A stretch of DNA of 64,000 nt from JADJPO01 sp963828555 (lineage in GTDB: Bacteria > Actinomycetota > Actinomycetes > Actinomycetales > Kineosporiaceae). The notes under the pieces are model-generated. The model was not told the DNA's origin and searched no databases. It worked only from the letters and a program-made list of their open reading frames with translations. The stretch is taken from contig CAWHEL010000001.1 in assembly GCA_963828555.1 (NCBI GenBank), forward strand, positions 1-64,000, written 5' to 3'. This document shows positions 17,656 to 29,442 of the stretch, one piece after another (position 1 is the first letter of the stretch; each line of letters opens with the position of its first letter). Both the position numbers and the translations under genes were made by a program.

Positions 17656-20600
17656 ATGACCCGCTGGTTCCTCGACTCCAGTCTCAAGTTCAGTCGGCTG
17701 GTGCTGGCGCTCGCGATCGCGGTGCTGGCCATCGGCGTCACGGCGCTGCGCAGCGCCTCGGTCGACGTCTACCCCGAGTTCCGACAACCCACCGTGGAGG
17801 TACAGGCGGAGGCGCTCGGCCTGTCTGCCGTCGAGGTGGAGCAACTGATCACCGTCCCGCTGGAGCAGGACCTGCTCAACGGTGTGCCCTGGGTGGAGCG
17901 GATCACCTCCCGATCGATCCCCGGCCTCTCGTCCGTCGAGATGGTGTTCGAGGAGGGCACCGACCTGTACCGAGCCCGGCAGGTGGTCCAGGAACGAATG
18001 ACCCAGGCGCACGCCCTGCCCGGAGTCGGGACGCCGCCCGTGGTGATCCAGCCGCGGGCCTCGGTGAACCGGGTCGCGATGATCGGCATGTCCTCCGGTA
18101 GCGCGACCCCGATCGCGATGTCGGTGCTGGCCCGGTGGCAGATCAAGCCCCGGCTGCTCGGCGTGCCCGGCGTGGCGAACGTCTCGGTCTACGGTCAGCG
18201 AGACCGCCAACTGCAGGTCCAGGTCGATCCGCAGCGCCTGCACGCCAACAAGGTCACCCTGACCCGGCTGATCGAGACCACAGGAAACGCACTGTGGGTC
18301 TCCCCGCTCAGCTTCGTCGAGGCTTCCTCACCGGGCACCGGCGGGTTCGTCGAGACCCCGAACCAGCGCATCGGCGTCCAGCACGTCTCGCCCATCACCT
18401 CGGCCGACCAGCTCGCCGACGTCGTGATTGAGGGTGGGTCCGGAGCGCCGCAGCGCATCGGCGACGTCGCCGACGTCGTCGAGGACCACCAGCCGATGAT
18501 CGGTGACGCCGCGGTCGATGCCCAGCCCACGATCATGATCGTGGTGGACAAGTTCCCCGAGGCGAACACCACACAGGTGACGCGGGACGTCGCCACGGCG
18601 ATGGCTGACCTTCAGCCGGGCCTGACGGGGATCGTCGTCGACACCGAGGTCTACCGGCCGGCGAGCTTCATCGAGAACGCGCTGAGCCACCTGGGCGTGG
18701 TGGCGCTGATCGGCCTGCTCCTGATGGTCGCGGTGCTCGGGCTGGCCATGGCGTCCTGGCAGGCGGCGCTGATCGGCCTGATCACCGTGCCGTTCTCGGT
18801 GACTGCCGCGCTGTACGTCCTGCACCTGCGGGGGGCGACGTTCACCACGATGACGGTGCTCGGGCTAGCCGCGGCGGTCGCCCTGGTGATCGACGACCTG
18901 GTGACCGACGTCGACCGGGTCCGCCGGATTCTGCGGGAGAACGCCACGACCCCCGACCCGCTGCCTCGGGGTGCTGTGGTCGTCGACGCCCTGCTGCAGA
19001 GCCGCCGGCCGCTGGTCTACGCCACCGTGATCGTCCTGCTGGGCGTGGCGCCATTGATCCTGCTGACCGGAGTGGTGGGATCGTTCACCCGGCCGGCCGC
19101 CATCAGCTACGCGTTGGCGCTGCTCGCCTCGCTGCTGGTCGCGGTCACGCTGACCCCGGCCCTGCTGCTGCTGCGCGGCGGCCGCGCGACCCGCGAGCCA
19201 GCGCTGCTGCGCTGGGTGACCCGCGGGTTCGACCGAATTGTGGCCCCGGCCATCCTCCGCCGGGGGCGGGCGCTGGCTGCCACCGCCGTCCTCGTACTGG
19301 CGGGGCTCGCCGTGATCCCGCAGCTGGGCTCGGGCGTGACGCTGCCCACCCAGCAGGACCGCAACCTGCTGGTGCGGCTGGAGGCGGCGCACGGAACCGC
19401 GCTGCCGGAGATGACCCGCGTCACCGGGGCGGTCAGCCGCGAGCTGCGGGCCCTCCCCGGGGTGACCAAGGTGGGCTCGCACGTCGGGCGCGCGCTGACC
19501 TCCGATCAGGTGGTCGACGTCAACTCGGCGGAGCTCTGGGTCACGATCGCTCCGGACGCCGACCACGGCGCCACCACGAGCGAGGTGCGCCGGGTCGCTA
19601 CCGGCTACCCCGGGTTGCACGCGGAGATCGGCGGCTACGCCGACGAGCGGATCGCCGCCGCCGGCCGCACCGCCAAGGCCGACCTCGTCGTCCGGGTGTA
19701 CGGGGGTGACGTGCAGACCCTGCGCAGCACCGCGGACAGCGTGAAGGACGTGGTGGGCACGGTGCGCGGCGTGGTGGCTCCGCATCTCGACGCCGTACCC
19801 ACCCAACCGACGGTTCGGGTCGAGGTCGATCTCGACCGGGCTCGGAAGTACGGCCTCAAGCCCGGCGACGTCCGACGCGAGACCGCCACCTTGATCTCGG
19901 GCCTGCTCGTCGGGAACCTCTACGAGCAGCAGAAGGTCTTCGACGTCGTCGTCTGGGGCGGGCCGGCGGCCCGGCAGAGCCCCGCCGCCCTGGAGTCCCT
20001 GCTCGTGAACACCCCTGCTGGCGAGCAGGTGCGGCTCGGTGATCTCGCCACGGTGAGCATCGCCCCCGAACCCGCGGTAATCGCTCACGACGCGGTGCGG
20101 CGCTACCTCGACGTGCTCGCCACGGTGCCCTCCCGGGACATCGGCGAGGTGACCAGCGAGGTCACCACGCGGCTGCGAGGGCTCACCATGCCACTCGAGT
20201 ACCGCGCCGAGGTGGTGACGTCGCCGAGCCCGGCGCAGAAGGTCACCGGCCCGCTGCTCGGTTGGCTAACGGTTGCGCTCGTCGGCATCTTCCTGCTGTT
20301 CCAGGCGGCCACCAACAGCTGGCGGACCGCGGTCCTGCTGACCCTGGCCGCCCCGCTGGCCGGCGCGGGCGCCGTCCTCGTCGCCCCGCTCGTCGGCGGG
20401 ATCACCTCGGCCGGGGCCCTGGCCGGGTTCCTCGGGATCGTCGGCCTGGCCGTGCGGCAGAGCCTCGTCCTGGTCGCCCGGGCGCAGGCCATGGCGGAGA
20501 CGACGGCCGGCGCGAGCCGGTCCACCGCGATCGTGGCGGCCGCTCGTGAACGGGCCGCGCCCATCGTGCTGTCCTGCCTGGCCGTGGCGGCGCTGGTGCT

Positions 20601-20817
20601 TCCCGCGGCGGTGACGACGGTGGACGGGATGGAGTTCCTGCACCCGGCCGCGGTGACCCTCCTGACCGGGCTGCTCAGCTGCGCGATCGTCACCGGCTAC
20701 ATCGTCCCCGCGCTGTACGCGGGCTTCGTGGCCCGGGACCGGGACCCCAGACCTCCCGCGCCGCCCCAGCAGCGCACCGTCGACCTGACCTCCACCTCCA
20801 TGCCGAAGGGAAGCTGA
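17656..20817 (+). CDS. RND-superfamily efflux permease (CusA/CzcA-like), first of two
   Basis: 1053 residues from ATG 17656; earlier in-frame codons are non-conserved. N-terminal helix, then SASVDVYPEFRQPTVEVQAE and EVEQLITVPLEQDLLNGVPW, the porter-domain entry conserved in heavy-metal/HAE RND pumps. The mid-membrane block ATFTTMTVLGLAAAVALVID and DLVTDVDRVRR is TM4, with acidic residues for proton relay. A repeated large periplasmic-type loop and a second six-helix bundle follow (e.g. LTVALVGIFLLFQAATNSWR). Canonical pumps of this class work with an adaptor and an outer-membrane channel; this host is apparently monoderm. It is followed 1 bp later by a mini-adaptor lipoprotein gene. Confidence 0.88.
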   Translation: MTRWFLDSSLKFSRLVLALAIAVLAIGVTALRSASVDVYPEFRQPTVEVQAEALGLSAVEVEQLITVPLEQDLLNGVPWVERITSRSIPGLSSVEMVFEEGTDLYRARQVVQERMTQAHALPGVGTPPVVIQPRASVNRVAMIGMSSGSATPIAMSVLARWQIKPRLLGVPGVANVSVYGQRDRQLQVQVDPQRLHANKVTLTRLIETTGNALWVSPLSFVEASSPGTGGFVETPNQRIGVQHVSPITSADQLADVVIEGGSGAPQRIGDVADVVEDHQPMIGDAAVDAQPTIMIVVDKFPEANTTQVTRDVATAMADLQPGLTGIVVDTEVYRPASFIENALSHLGVVALIGLLLMVAVLGLAMASWQAALIGLITVPFSVTAALYVLHLRGATFTTMTVLGLAAAVALVIDDLVTDVDRVRRILRENATTPDPLPRGAVVVDALLQSRRPLVYATVIVLLGVAPLILLTGVVGSFTRPAAISYALALLASLLVAVTLTPALLLLRGGRATREPALLRWVTRGFDRIVAPAILRRGRALAATAVLVLAGLAVIPQLGSGVTLPTQQDRNLLVRLEAAHGTALPEMTRVTGAVSRELRALPGVTKVGSHVGRALTSDQVVDVNSAELWVTIAPDADHGATTSEVRRVATGYPGLHAEIGGYADERIAAAGRTAKADLVVRVYGGDVQTLRSTADSVKDVVGTVRGVVAPHLDAVPTQPTVRVEVDLDRARKYGLKPGDVRRETATLISGLLVGNLYEQQKVFDVVVWGGPAARQSPAALESLLVNTPAGEQVRLGDLATVSIAPEPAVIAHDAVRRYLDVLATVPSRDIGEVTSEVTTRLRGLTMPLEYRAEVVTSPSPAQKVTGPLLGWLTVALVGIFLLFQAATNSWRTAVLLTLAAPLAGAGAVLVAPLVGGITSAGALAGFLGIVGLAVRQSLVLVARAQAMAETTAGASRSTAIVAAARERAAPIVLSCLAVAALVLPAAVTTVDGMEFLHPAAVTLLTGLLSCAIVTGYIVPALYAGFVARDRDPRPPAPPQQRTVDLTSTSMPKGS

Positions 20818-20818
20818 G

Positions 20819-21247
20819 ATGTCCAAGCGGCACCTGATCACAGTCGCGTTCCTGGCGGTCACCCTCGGTCTGGGCGGCTGCGCCAGCCTCGAGAAGGCCG
20901 ACAGCAAGAGTGACCCTGCGGCGACGATCGTCGAGGGCCCGGACGGCACACGGGTCACCCTGTCCGACGTCGGTGCCCGCCGGCTCGGGATCACGACCCA
21001 GCCGGCCCAGCTCGCGCCGGACGGGAAGAGTCTGGTGATCCCGTTCGCGGCCGTCGTCTATGACGTCGAGGGGAAGGCCTGGGCCTTCACCAATCCCGAG
21101 GGGCTGACGTACGTGCGAGCGCCGATCACGATCTCGACCATCGACGGGGACCGAGCGGTGCTCTCGGCCGGCCCCGTGGTGGGGACGAAGGTAGTGACGG
21201 TCGGGGCCGCCGAGCTCGTCGGCGCCGAGGCAGAGCTAGGCGCCTGA
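20819..21247 (+). CDS. Small lipoprotein resembling the membrane-proximal end of an RND adaptor
   Basis: 142 residues. Signal peptide with lipobox LGLGGC. The mature part (LVIPFAAVVYDVEGKAWAFT, RAPITISTIDGDRAVLSAGP, VVGTKVVTVGAAELVGAEAE) matches the last beta-barrel and membrane-proximal domains of CusB/HlyD-type adaptors. There is no room for the lipoyl domain or alpha-hairpin that reach the outer-membrane channel. It is tightly packed between two RND permease genes (1 bp and 3 bp gaps). A truncated adaptor makes sense in a cell with one membrane. The homology is by eye and the domain loss is inferred. Confidence 0.65.
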   Translation: MSKRHLITVAFLAVTLGLGGCASLEKADSKSDPAATIVEGPDGTRVTLSDVGARRLGITTQPAQLAPDGKSLVIPFAAVVYDVEGKAWAFTNPEGLTYVRAPITISTIDGDRAVLSAGPVVGTKVVTVGAAELVGAEAELGA

Positions 21248-21250
21248 GCC

Positions 21251-24200
21251 ATGATTCCGCGACGGACACTTGTGCGGCTCGTCGTCACCGCCAGCCTGCG
21301 CCTGCGCTACCTGGTGGCGGCCGCCGGCGTGGCCCTGATGGTGATCGGGACGACGCTGCTGCCGGGGATGCGCCTGGACGTCTTCCCTGAGTTCGCCCCG
21401 CCACGGGTGGAGGTCCAGACGATATGTGTGGGACTGTCCACGGCGGACGTCGAGTCCCTCGTCACCGTCCCGCTGGAGCAGGCGCTCAACGGCCTGGCGG
21501 ACCTGGACCAGATGAGGTCCCGCTCGGTGCACCAGCTGTCGTCCATCCGGCTGGTCTTCAAGCCAGGGACCGACGACCTGCGGGCCCGGCAGCTGGTTCA
21601 GGAACGGCTGGCCGTGGTCACCCCCAGCCTGCCGACCTGGGCGGCCCCGCCGGTCATGTTGGCACCCCTGTCGGCGACCAGCCGGGTCGTCAAGATCGGC
21701 ATGACGTCCGACACGCACTCGATCATGGACCTGTCGATGATGGCGTACTGGACCGTCCGCGCCAGACTGCTGCAGGTCCCCGGCGTCGCCAACGTCGCGA
21801 TGTGGAACGAGCAGATCAAGATGCTCGCCGTCCAGGTCGAGCCGGAACGGATGGCCGCGCACAACGTGGCCCTCGACGACGTGATGGAGTCCACCGCGGA
21901 TGCAGTCGACTCGGGGCTGCTGCGCTTCTCCGCCGGATCCGTGATCGGCACTGGCGGGATCGTGGAGACCCCGAACCAGAGGATCGGAGTGCGGCACGTC
22001 CTGCCGATCGTCACCCCGGCCGACCTCGCGAAGGTGACTGTCGACAGCGCGAACGGCGGCACCGTCCAACTCAAGGACGTGGCCCGGGTGGTCGAGGCTT
22101 ACCCGCCCACGATCGGCAGCGCGATCATCAACGACCAGCCAGGGCTGCTCCTGGTCGTGGAGAAGCTGCCGTGGGCCAACACACTCGAACTCACCCGCGG
22201 CGTCGAGGAGGCGATCCGCTCCCTCGAACCGGGCATGCCCGGAGTGGCCTTCGACACCACGATCTTCCAGCAGGCCAGTTTCATCGAGGTGGCGATCGAC
22301 AACCTGACCCAGTCCCTGGTCCTCGGGTTCCTCCTCGTGGTAGTCATCCTCGGCTTGTTCCTGTTCGAGTGGCGGGTCGCGTTGATCAGCCTGGTCACGA
22401 TCCCGCTCTCCTTGATCGCCACGATGCTGGTCCTCTACTGGCGGGGCGAAACCGTGAACACGATGACTCTGGCCGGGCTGGTGATCGCCCTGGGGGCGGT
22501 GGTCGACGACGCCATCATCGACGTGGAGAACATCGTCCGGAGGCTGCGTCAGAACCGGCTCAGCGGCAGCGACCGGTCGACGTCATCGGTGATCCTCGAG
22601 GCCTCGATCGAGGTCCGCAACCCGATCATCTACGCCACTCTGATCATTGTTGTCGCCAGCATCCCGGTGTTCCTGCTGCCAGGGCTGGCCGGCGCGTTCT
22701 TCCGCCCGCTGGCGGCTTCATACACGCTGGCCATCCTCGCCTCGCTGGTCGTGGCCCTCACCGTCACGCCCGCACTCTCATTGATCCTGTTGCGGAAGGC
22801 GCCGATCGAGCGGCGGGAGTCCCCCGTGGTCCGCCGGCTGCAGGGCGGGTACACCAGGCTGCTCAACGGGATCGTCACCCGGCCCCGCCCGGTCTACGCG
22901 ACTGTCGCCGTGATCACCCTGGCCGGGCTGGCGGTGATCCCGCAACTGGGTCAGTCGCTGTTCCCCTCCTTCAAGGAACGCGACTTCCTCATGCACTGGG
23001 TGGCCCAGCCGGGCACCACCGTCCCGGAGATGGAACGCACGATGCTGCTGGCCAGCCGGGATCTGCGGGCCATTCCCGGCGTGCGCAACTTCGGCACCCA
23101 CATCGGGCAGGCCATGCTGTCCGACGAGGTGCACGGGGTGAACTTCGGGGAGAACTGGATCAGCGTCGACCCCTCTGCCGACTACGAGGACACCACCGAC
23201 CAGATCCAGCAGGTCGTCGACTCCTATCCCGGCATCTTCCGGGATGTGAAGACCTACCTGAAGGAACGGGTCGGCGAGGTGTCGAAGGGTGTCGGCGAGC
23301 CGATCGCCTTGCGGATCTACGGGCCGGACTTGGCGGTGTTGCGGGCGAAAGCCGAGGAGGTCAAGGCCATCCTGGCCGGCATTGACGGGGTTAAGGACGA
23401 GCACGCCACTGTCTCCGCCGACATCCCCCAGCTGGAGGTCACGCTCGACCTCGCCAAAGCGGCCGAGTACGGGCTGAAGCCGGGCGACGTCCGCCGGGCA
23501 ACGGCAACCCTGGTTGCGGGCGAGGAGGTCGGTGACGTCTTCCGCGAAGGCAAGGCCTACGACGTCGTGGTCTGGAGCACCCCGGACAATCGCAGCGATC
23601 CGACGACGTTCGCGAACCTGCCGATCGACACCCCGACCGGCAAGCGCGTGCGACTCGGTGATGTAGCCGAGGTGCGGGTGGCGCCGAGCCCGAACGCGAT
23701 CGAGCGCGAGGGCGAATCCCGGTACCTGGACGTCGGTGCCGAGATCGACGAGCGCGACCTGGGCTCGATCGTCGACGAGTTCGAGGACAAACTGGCCGCC
23801 GTCCAGTTCGAGCGGGGTTATCACACCGAGCTGCTCGGGGAATACGCCGAGCGGCAGGCCGCCAACCAGCGGCTGCTGGCAACGGCCGGCATCGCGATTC
23901 TCGGTATTCTGTTCCTGCTCCAGGCAGCCCTCGGCAGCTGGCGGCTGGCGATGCTGACGATGCTCACTCTGCCGATGGCGCTGGTCGGCGGCCTGCTGGC
24001 CGCCTTCGGCACCGGGGGGATCATCTCGCTCGGATCGCTCGTCGGCTTCTTCACCGTCTTCGGGCTCAGCGCCCGCAACGGGATCCTGCTGATCAACCAC
24101 TGCCAGCACCTGGAACACGAGGAGGGCGAGCAGTTCGGGCCGGCGATGGTGATCCGGGGGGCCCGGGAACGGCTCTCCCCGATCCTGATGACAACCCTGG

Positions 24201-24382
24201 CGACCGGCCTGGCACTGGTGCCGTTGGTGATCCTCGGCGAGCGCCCGGGCCAGGAGATCGAGCACCCGCTGGCCCTGGTCATCCTCGGCGGACTGTTCAC
24301 CTCCACGCTGCTCAGCCTCTTCGTCGTCCCGTCTCTATACCTGCGGTTCGGCCGCGTGCGAGCCACGGCCGCCGTGAGCTAG
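21251..24382 (+). CDS. RND-superfamily efflux permease (CusA/CzcA-like), second of two
   Basis: 1043 residues. Same fold and similar sequence as the permease at 17656: MRLDVFPEFAPPRVEVQTIC, DVESLVTVPLEQALNGLADL, GTGGIVETPNQRIGVRHV. The proton-relay helix is better conserved here (GETVNTMTLAGLVIALGAVV, DDAIIDVENIVRRLR), and the C-terminal half has SARNGILLINHCQHLE, the usual second-bundle motif. Pseudo-symmetrical hetero-oligomers of two RND proteins are known (e.g. MdtBC), so the two copies plus the mini-adaptor may form one complex. The substrate is unknown; metals are possible from the subfamily. Confidence 0.9.
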   Translation: MIPRRTLVRLVVTASLRLRYLVAAAGVALMVIGTTLLPGMRLDVFPEFAPPRVEVQTICVGLSTADVESLVTVPLEQALNGLADLDQMRSRSVHQLSSIRLVFKPGTDDLRARQLVQERLAVVTPSLPTWAAPPVMLAPLSATSRVVKIGMTSDTHSIMDLSMMAYWTVRARLLQVPGVANVAMWNEQIKMLAVQVEPERMAAHNVALDDVMESTADAVDSGLLRFSAGSVIGTGGIVETPNQRIGVRHVLPIVTPADLAKVTVDSANGGTVQLKDVARVVEAYPPTIGSAIINDQPGLLLVVEKLPWANTLELTRGVEEAIRSLEPGMPGVAFDTTIFQQASFIEVAIDNLTQSLVLGFLLVVVILGLFLFEWRVALISLVTIPLSLIATMLVLYWRGETVNTMTLAGLVIALGAVVDDAIIDVENIVRRLRQNRLSGSDRSTSSVILEASIEVRNPIIYATLIIVVASIPVFLLPGLAGAFFRPLAASYTLAILASLVVALTVTPALSLILLRKAPIERRESPVVRRLQGGYTRLLNGIVTRPRPVYATVAVITLAGLAVIPQLGQSLFPSFKERDFLMHWVAQPGTTVPEMERTMLLASRDLRAIPGVRNFGTHIGQAMLSDEVHGVNFGENWISVDPSADYEDTTDQIQQVVDSYPGIFRDVKTYLKERVGEVSKGVGEPIALRIYGPDLAVLRAKAEEVKAILAGIDGVKDEHATVSADIPQLEVTLDLAKAAEYGLKPGDVRRATATLVAGEEVGDVFREGKAYDVVVWSTPDNRSDPTTFANLPIDTPTGKRVRLGDVAEVRVAPSPNAIEREGESRYLDVGAEIDERDLGSIVDEFEDKLAAVQFERGYHTELLGEYAERQAANQRLLATAGIAILGILFLLQAALGSWRLAMLTMLTLPMALVGGLLAAFGTGGIISLGSLVGFFTVFGLSARNGILLINHCQHLEHEEGEQFGPAMVIRGARERLSPILMTTLATGLALVPLVILGERPGQEIEHPLALVILGGLFTSTLLSLFVVPSLYLRFGRVRATAAVS

Positions 24383-24415
24383 CGACAGTCGACACCACCC
24401 GACTAAAGGAGCAAC

Positions 24416-25402
24416 ATGCGACCTGCACGACACCTTGCGCGCCTGGCTGGCGCGGTGGTAGTGACACTCACGGTGCTGGGCGCCTCGGCCTGTGGTGGGG
24501 GCGGCGGCACCCCGGCGAGCAGCGTCTCCGGGGGCGCACCGGCCACCTCGGCGACCCCCAGTGCGCCAGCCACCCCCAGCGCCTCGGCCACTACCAGCGT
24601 CTCGGCGTCGCAGCCGGCCGGCGAGAAGGAGACCGAGGACCTGGACCGCAGCGCATTCACCCGCTCGACGGTGGTGGACAACCAGTGGTTCCCGCTCACG
24701 CCGGGCACCCAGCTGGTGTACAAGGGCTCCTCGACGGTGGACGGCGAGCGGTTGACTCACGATGTCGTGTTCACCGTCACCGACCTGGTGAAGGAGGTCG
24801 ACGGGGTGCGGAACGTGGTCCTCTACGAGCTGGACTACACCGACGGCACGCTCAACGAGGCGGAGCTCGCCTTCTTCGCCCAGGCCGACGACGGCACGGT
24901 CTGGCATTTCGGGCAGTACCCCGAGGTGTACGAGGACGGCAAGCTGGTAGAGGCCCCAACCTGGATCTCGGGGCAGGAGGGGGCCAAGGTCGGGATCACC
25001 ATGAAAGCCGATCCGCAGCTCGGCGCGCCCAGTTACTCCCAAGGCTGGGGGCCCACGGTGGACTGGAAGGACCGGGCCCGGCTCGCCGACACCGGCCAGC
25101 GCACCTGCGTGCCGGCCGGTTGCTACAACCGCGTGATCATCACCGAGGAGTTCGTCCGGGCCGAGCCGGACGCCTTCCAGCTGAAGTACTACGCCCCCGG
25201 GGTAGGGAACGTCCGGGTCGGCTGGAAGGGCGCTAAAGATCAGGACAAGGAGGAGCTGGAACTCGTCACGGCGAAGTCCCTGGACGCCCAGACCCTGGCG
25301 AGAGTTCGTCGCCAGGCACTGGCCTTGGAGAAGCACGCCTACGAGGTGAGCAAGGGCGTCTACGGCACGACCAAGCCGATGCAGCCTGCCTCCGGGGGGT
25401 GA
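24416..25402 (+). CDS. Lipoprotein of unknown function downstream of the RND genes
   Basis: 328 residues. Lipobox LGASAC, then a Gly run and a low-complexity Ser/Thr/Pro/Ala linker (about residues 30-65). A folded beta-rich domain follows from TRSTVVDNQWFPLTPGTQLV, with VVLYELDYTDGTLNEAELAF, FAQADDGTVWHFGQYPEVYE and two Cys in QRTCVPAGCYNRVI, plus a helical C-terminus. It probably sits on the outer face of the membrane on a flexible tether. The position, 33 bp after the second RND gene, suggests a substrate-binding or accessory role. I do not recognise the family with confidence. Confidence 0.7.
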   Translation: MRPARHLARLAGAVVVTLTVLGASACGGGGGTPASSVSGGAPATSATPSAPATPSASATTSVSASQPAGEKETEDLDRSAFTRSTVVDNQWFPLTPGTQLVYKGSSTVDGERLTHDVVFTVTDLVKEVDGVRNVVLYELDYTDGTLNEAELAFFAQADDGTVWHFGQYPEVYEDGKLVEAPTWISGQEGAKVGITMKADPQLGAPSYSQGWGPTVDWKDRARLADTGQRTCVPAGCYNRVIITEEFVRAEPDAFQLKYYAPGVGNVRVGWKGAKDQDKEELELVTAKSLDAQTLARVRRQALALEKHAYEVSKGVYGTTKPMQPASGG

Positions 25403-25496
25403 GAAGGCGGGCCCACCACCCTCGGGGCGTTTAGCCACGGATCGTCGACGGCAGCGTCGGCGGGCTGCGGCAACATCCGCCGTGATCAGCGGCAAA

Positions 25497-25531
25497 GCGC
25501 AGTTCCCCCCAGCCAGTGGGGGAAACTGCGC
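25497..25531. terminator. Hairpin between convergent genes
   Basis: GCGCAGTTCCCCC pairs with GGGGGAAACTGCGC (one bulged A) around an 8-9 nt loop. Placed between the RND-cassette lipoprotein (ends 25402) and the convergent PepSY gene (ends 25558), it can serve both directions. Confidence 0.6.
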
Positions 25532-25557
25532 TCCGGCCGCGATCACCGCTGAAAGAC

Positions 25558-26133
25558 TCAGGCGGCGGGGCTCGAGCCGGACGGCGTGGTCGCCGACCCG
25601 TCGGGAGCCTGACCGCTGCGGGCCTGACCGTTCGGGGCGGCCCGCGGGGCCGGGTCACCCGTGCCCATCCCGTCCTCGACCTTGATCACGGAGAATGCCG
25701 CGTCCAGCTTCACGGTCACCTCGGTGCCGTCGGCCTTGGTCATATGCGCCTCGTACTCCCCGTCACCGGCGTCGGTCTCGACCCGGTACACCGTTCCGCC
25801 CGGTACCGCCTTCAGCGCCGCCGCCGTGACCTTCTCGGCATCCGAACCCGTCAGCACCTTCTCGTCGTCACGCACCGAGGCGGAACCGTGCTGGTCACCG
25901 CCCTGCCCCCGCGCGCCGGACTGGCCGCCCGCGGCTGCGCCACTGTCATCCGTGCCCGGCGCTGTGCCGGACGAGGACGTGACGCTCGGCGTGGGGGTGG
26001 TGTCCGCCGAGGCAGACATCGTGCCGGCGAGCACCCCGCCGGCAATGGCTCCGGCCGCGATCAGGCCGGCTCCCAGGGCCATCCGGCCGTTGCGCCGGCG
26101 GGGGGTCGGGGTCTCGGGCGTCATGTCGGTCAT
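25558..26133 (-). CDS. Membrane-anchored PepSY-domain protein
   Basis: 191 residues. A short basic cytoplasmic start, one helix (MALGAGLIAAGAIAGGVLAG), and a Ser/Thr/Gly linker. Then a PepSY-like domain: EKVTAAALKAVPGGTVYRVE, TDAGDGEYEAHMTKADGTEV, VKLDAAFSVIKVEDG. A disordered Ala/Pro/Ser tail follows. PepSY domains are often found on regulators or inhibitors of extracytoplasmic proteases; the partner is not evident here. It lies alone between two hairpin structures. Confidence 0.72.
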   Translation of the reverse strand: MTDMTPETPTPRRRNGRMALGAGLIAAGAIAGGVLAGTMSASADTTPTPSVTSSSGTAPGTDDSGAAAGGQSGARGQGGDQHGSASVRDDEKVLTGSDAEKVTAAALKAVPGGTVYRVETDAGDGEYEAHMTKADGTEVTVKLDAAFSVIKVEDGMGTGDPAPRAAPNGQARSGQAPDGSATTPSGSSPAA

Positions 26134-26259
26134 AGTGGTTCCTCTCTGCGCTGTCGCCCGCGTTCTGCGAGCACAGGAAGAGCGTCGAACGCCATGCTGG
26201 CAAGTCAGTGGTCCGGGCCTGTCCCAGACCTGTGATCTTGCGTCCTTGCCTATGACAAA

Positions 26260-26335
26260 CTGCTCATGCTCCGCGGGTGAACATGTTTGGGGCCTCGGGG
26301 AGGCCTTTTCATGTACCCCTGCGGGGCATGAGCAG
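26260..26335. repeat. Palindromic intergenic repeat, copy A (76 bp)
   Basis: The arms begin and end CTGCTCATG...CATGAGCAG, with CCGCGGGT and ACCCCTGCGGGG inside. The loop contains GGCCTCGGGGAGGCCTTTT, itself a terminator-like hairpin with a T run. It lies immediately downstream of clpC (minus strand). Related copies are at 42003-42079 and 45899-45975. Confidence 0.75.
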
Positions 26336-26346
26336 GTTGGGGCGGG

Positions 26347-28884
<2,538 letters not shown>

Positions 28885-29176
28885 CTGCGCTCCTCGTGTG
28901 CGGTCGAGCGGTGCTGTTGCGGTGGGACAGGGCTTCCCCATCGATGTTATCCGGGGCACCCGACAGGATCACCAGACGTGACCTGCCGACATGCGGCCCG
29001 GGTTCACCCGGAGAACTGTCGTTACCCGTGCTTCGGCCAACGGTGACCTGGACTTTCGTGTTCCGCCAGGGCCGATCGAGGACAGCCTGTTCGCTGCGGG
29101 CGGAAGTCTGCGAGGCCTCACAGCGCCCGAAGTGCGCAGGACGCAACAGGAACGGACAAATGGGCTACGACGCTGC

Positions 29177-29347
29177 TCAGCACCCGGGCGCAGACCCCTC
29201 GGACATCGCGGGGGCCGCAGCCTCGGCCGCCTCGTGCAGCGACCCCAGCAGCGCCCGGTCGACTGCGCTCACCTGGAGCAGGTCGACCAACTCGGACGCA
29301 ACGTCGTGATCCCTGGTCGACCAGCTCTGCCTGCCGGTGACGGCCAT
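29177..29347 (-). CDS. Possible small protein (56 aa)
   Basis: An ATG at 29347 with upstream GAGGGAG opens a short frame reading MAVTGRQSWSTRDHDVASEL, then VDLLQVSAVDRALLGSLHEA, ending SEGSAPGC. Third codon positions are strongly G/C as in neighbouring genes, and the product looks helical. No family is recognised. It fills the gap between clpC and the divergent acyl-CoA synthetase gene. Confidence 0.4.
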   Translation of the reverse strand: MAVTGRQSWSTRDHDVASELVDLLQVSAVDRALLGSLHEAAEAAAPAMSEGSAPGC

Positions 29348-29442
29348 CGCAGCGTTCTCCCTCGAGTGGTGGCACCCGCTCCGGGCGACGCTTTTCGCGC
29401 CGAGCCCTAGCCATCACGGGCCGTGGAGTCCAGGATCTGCAC

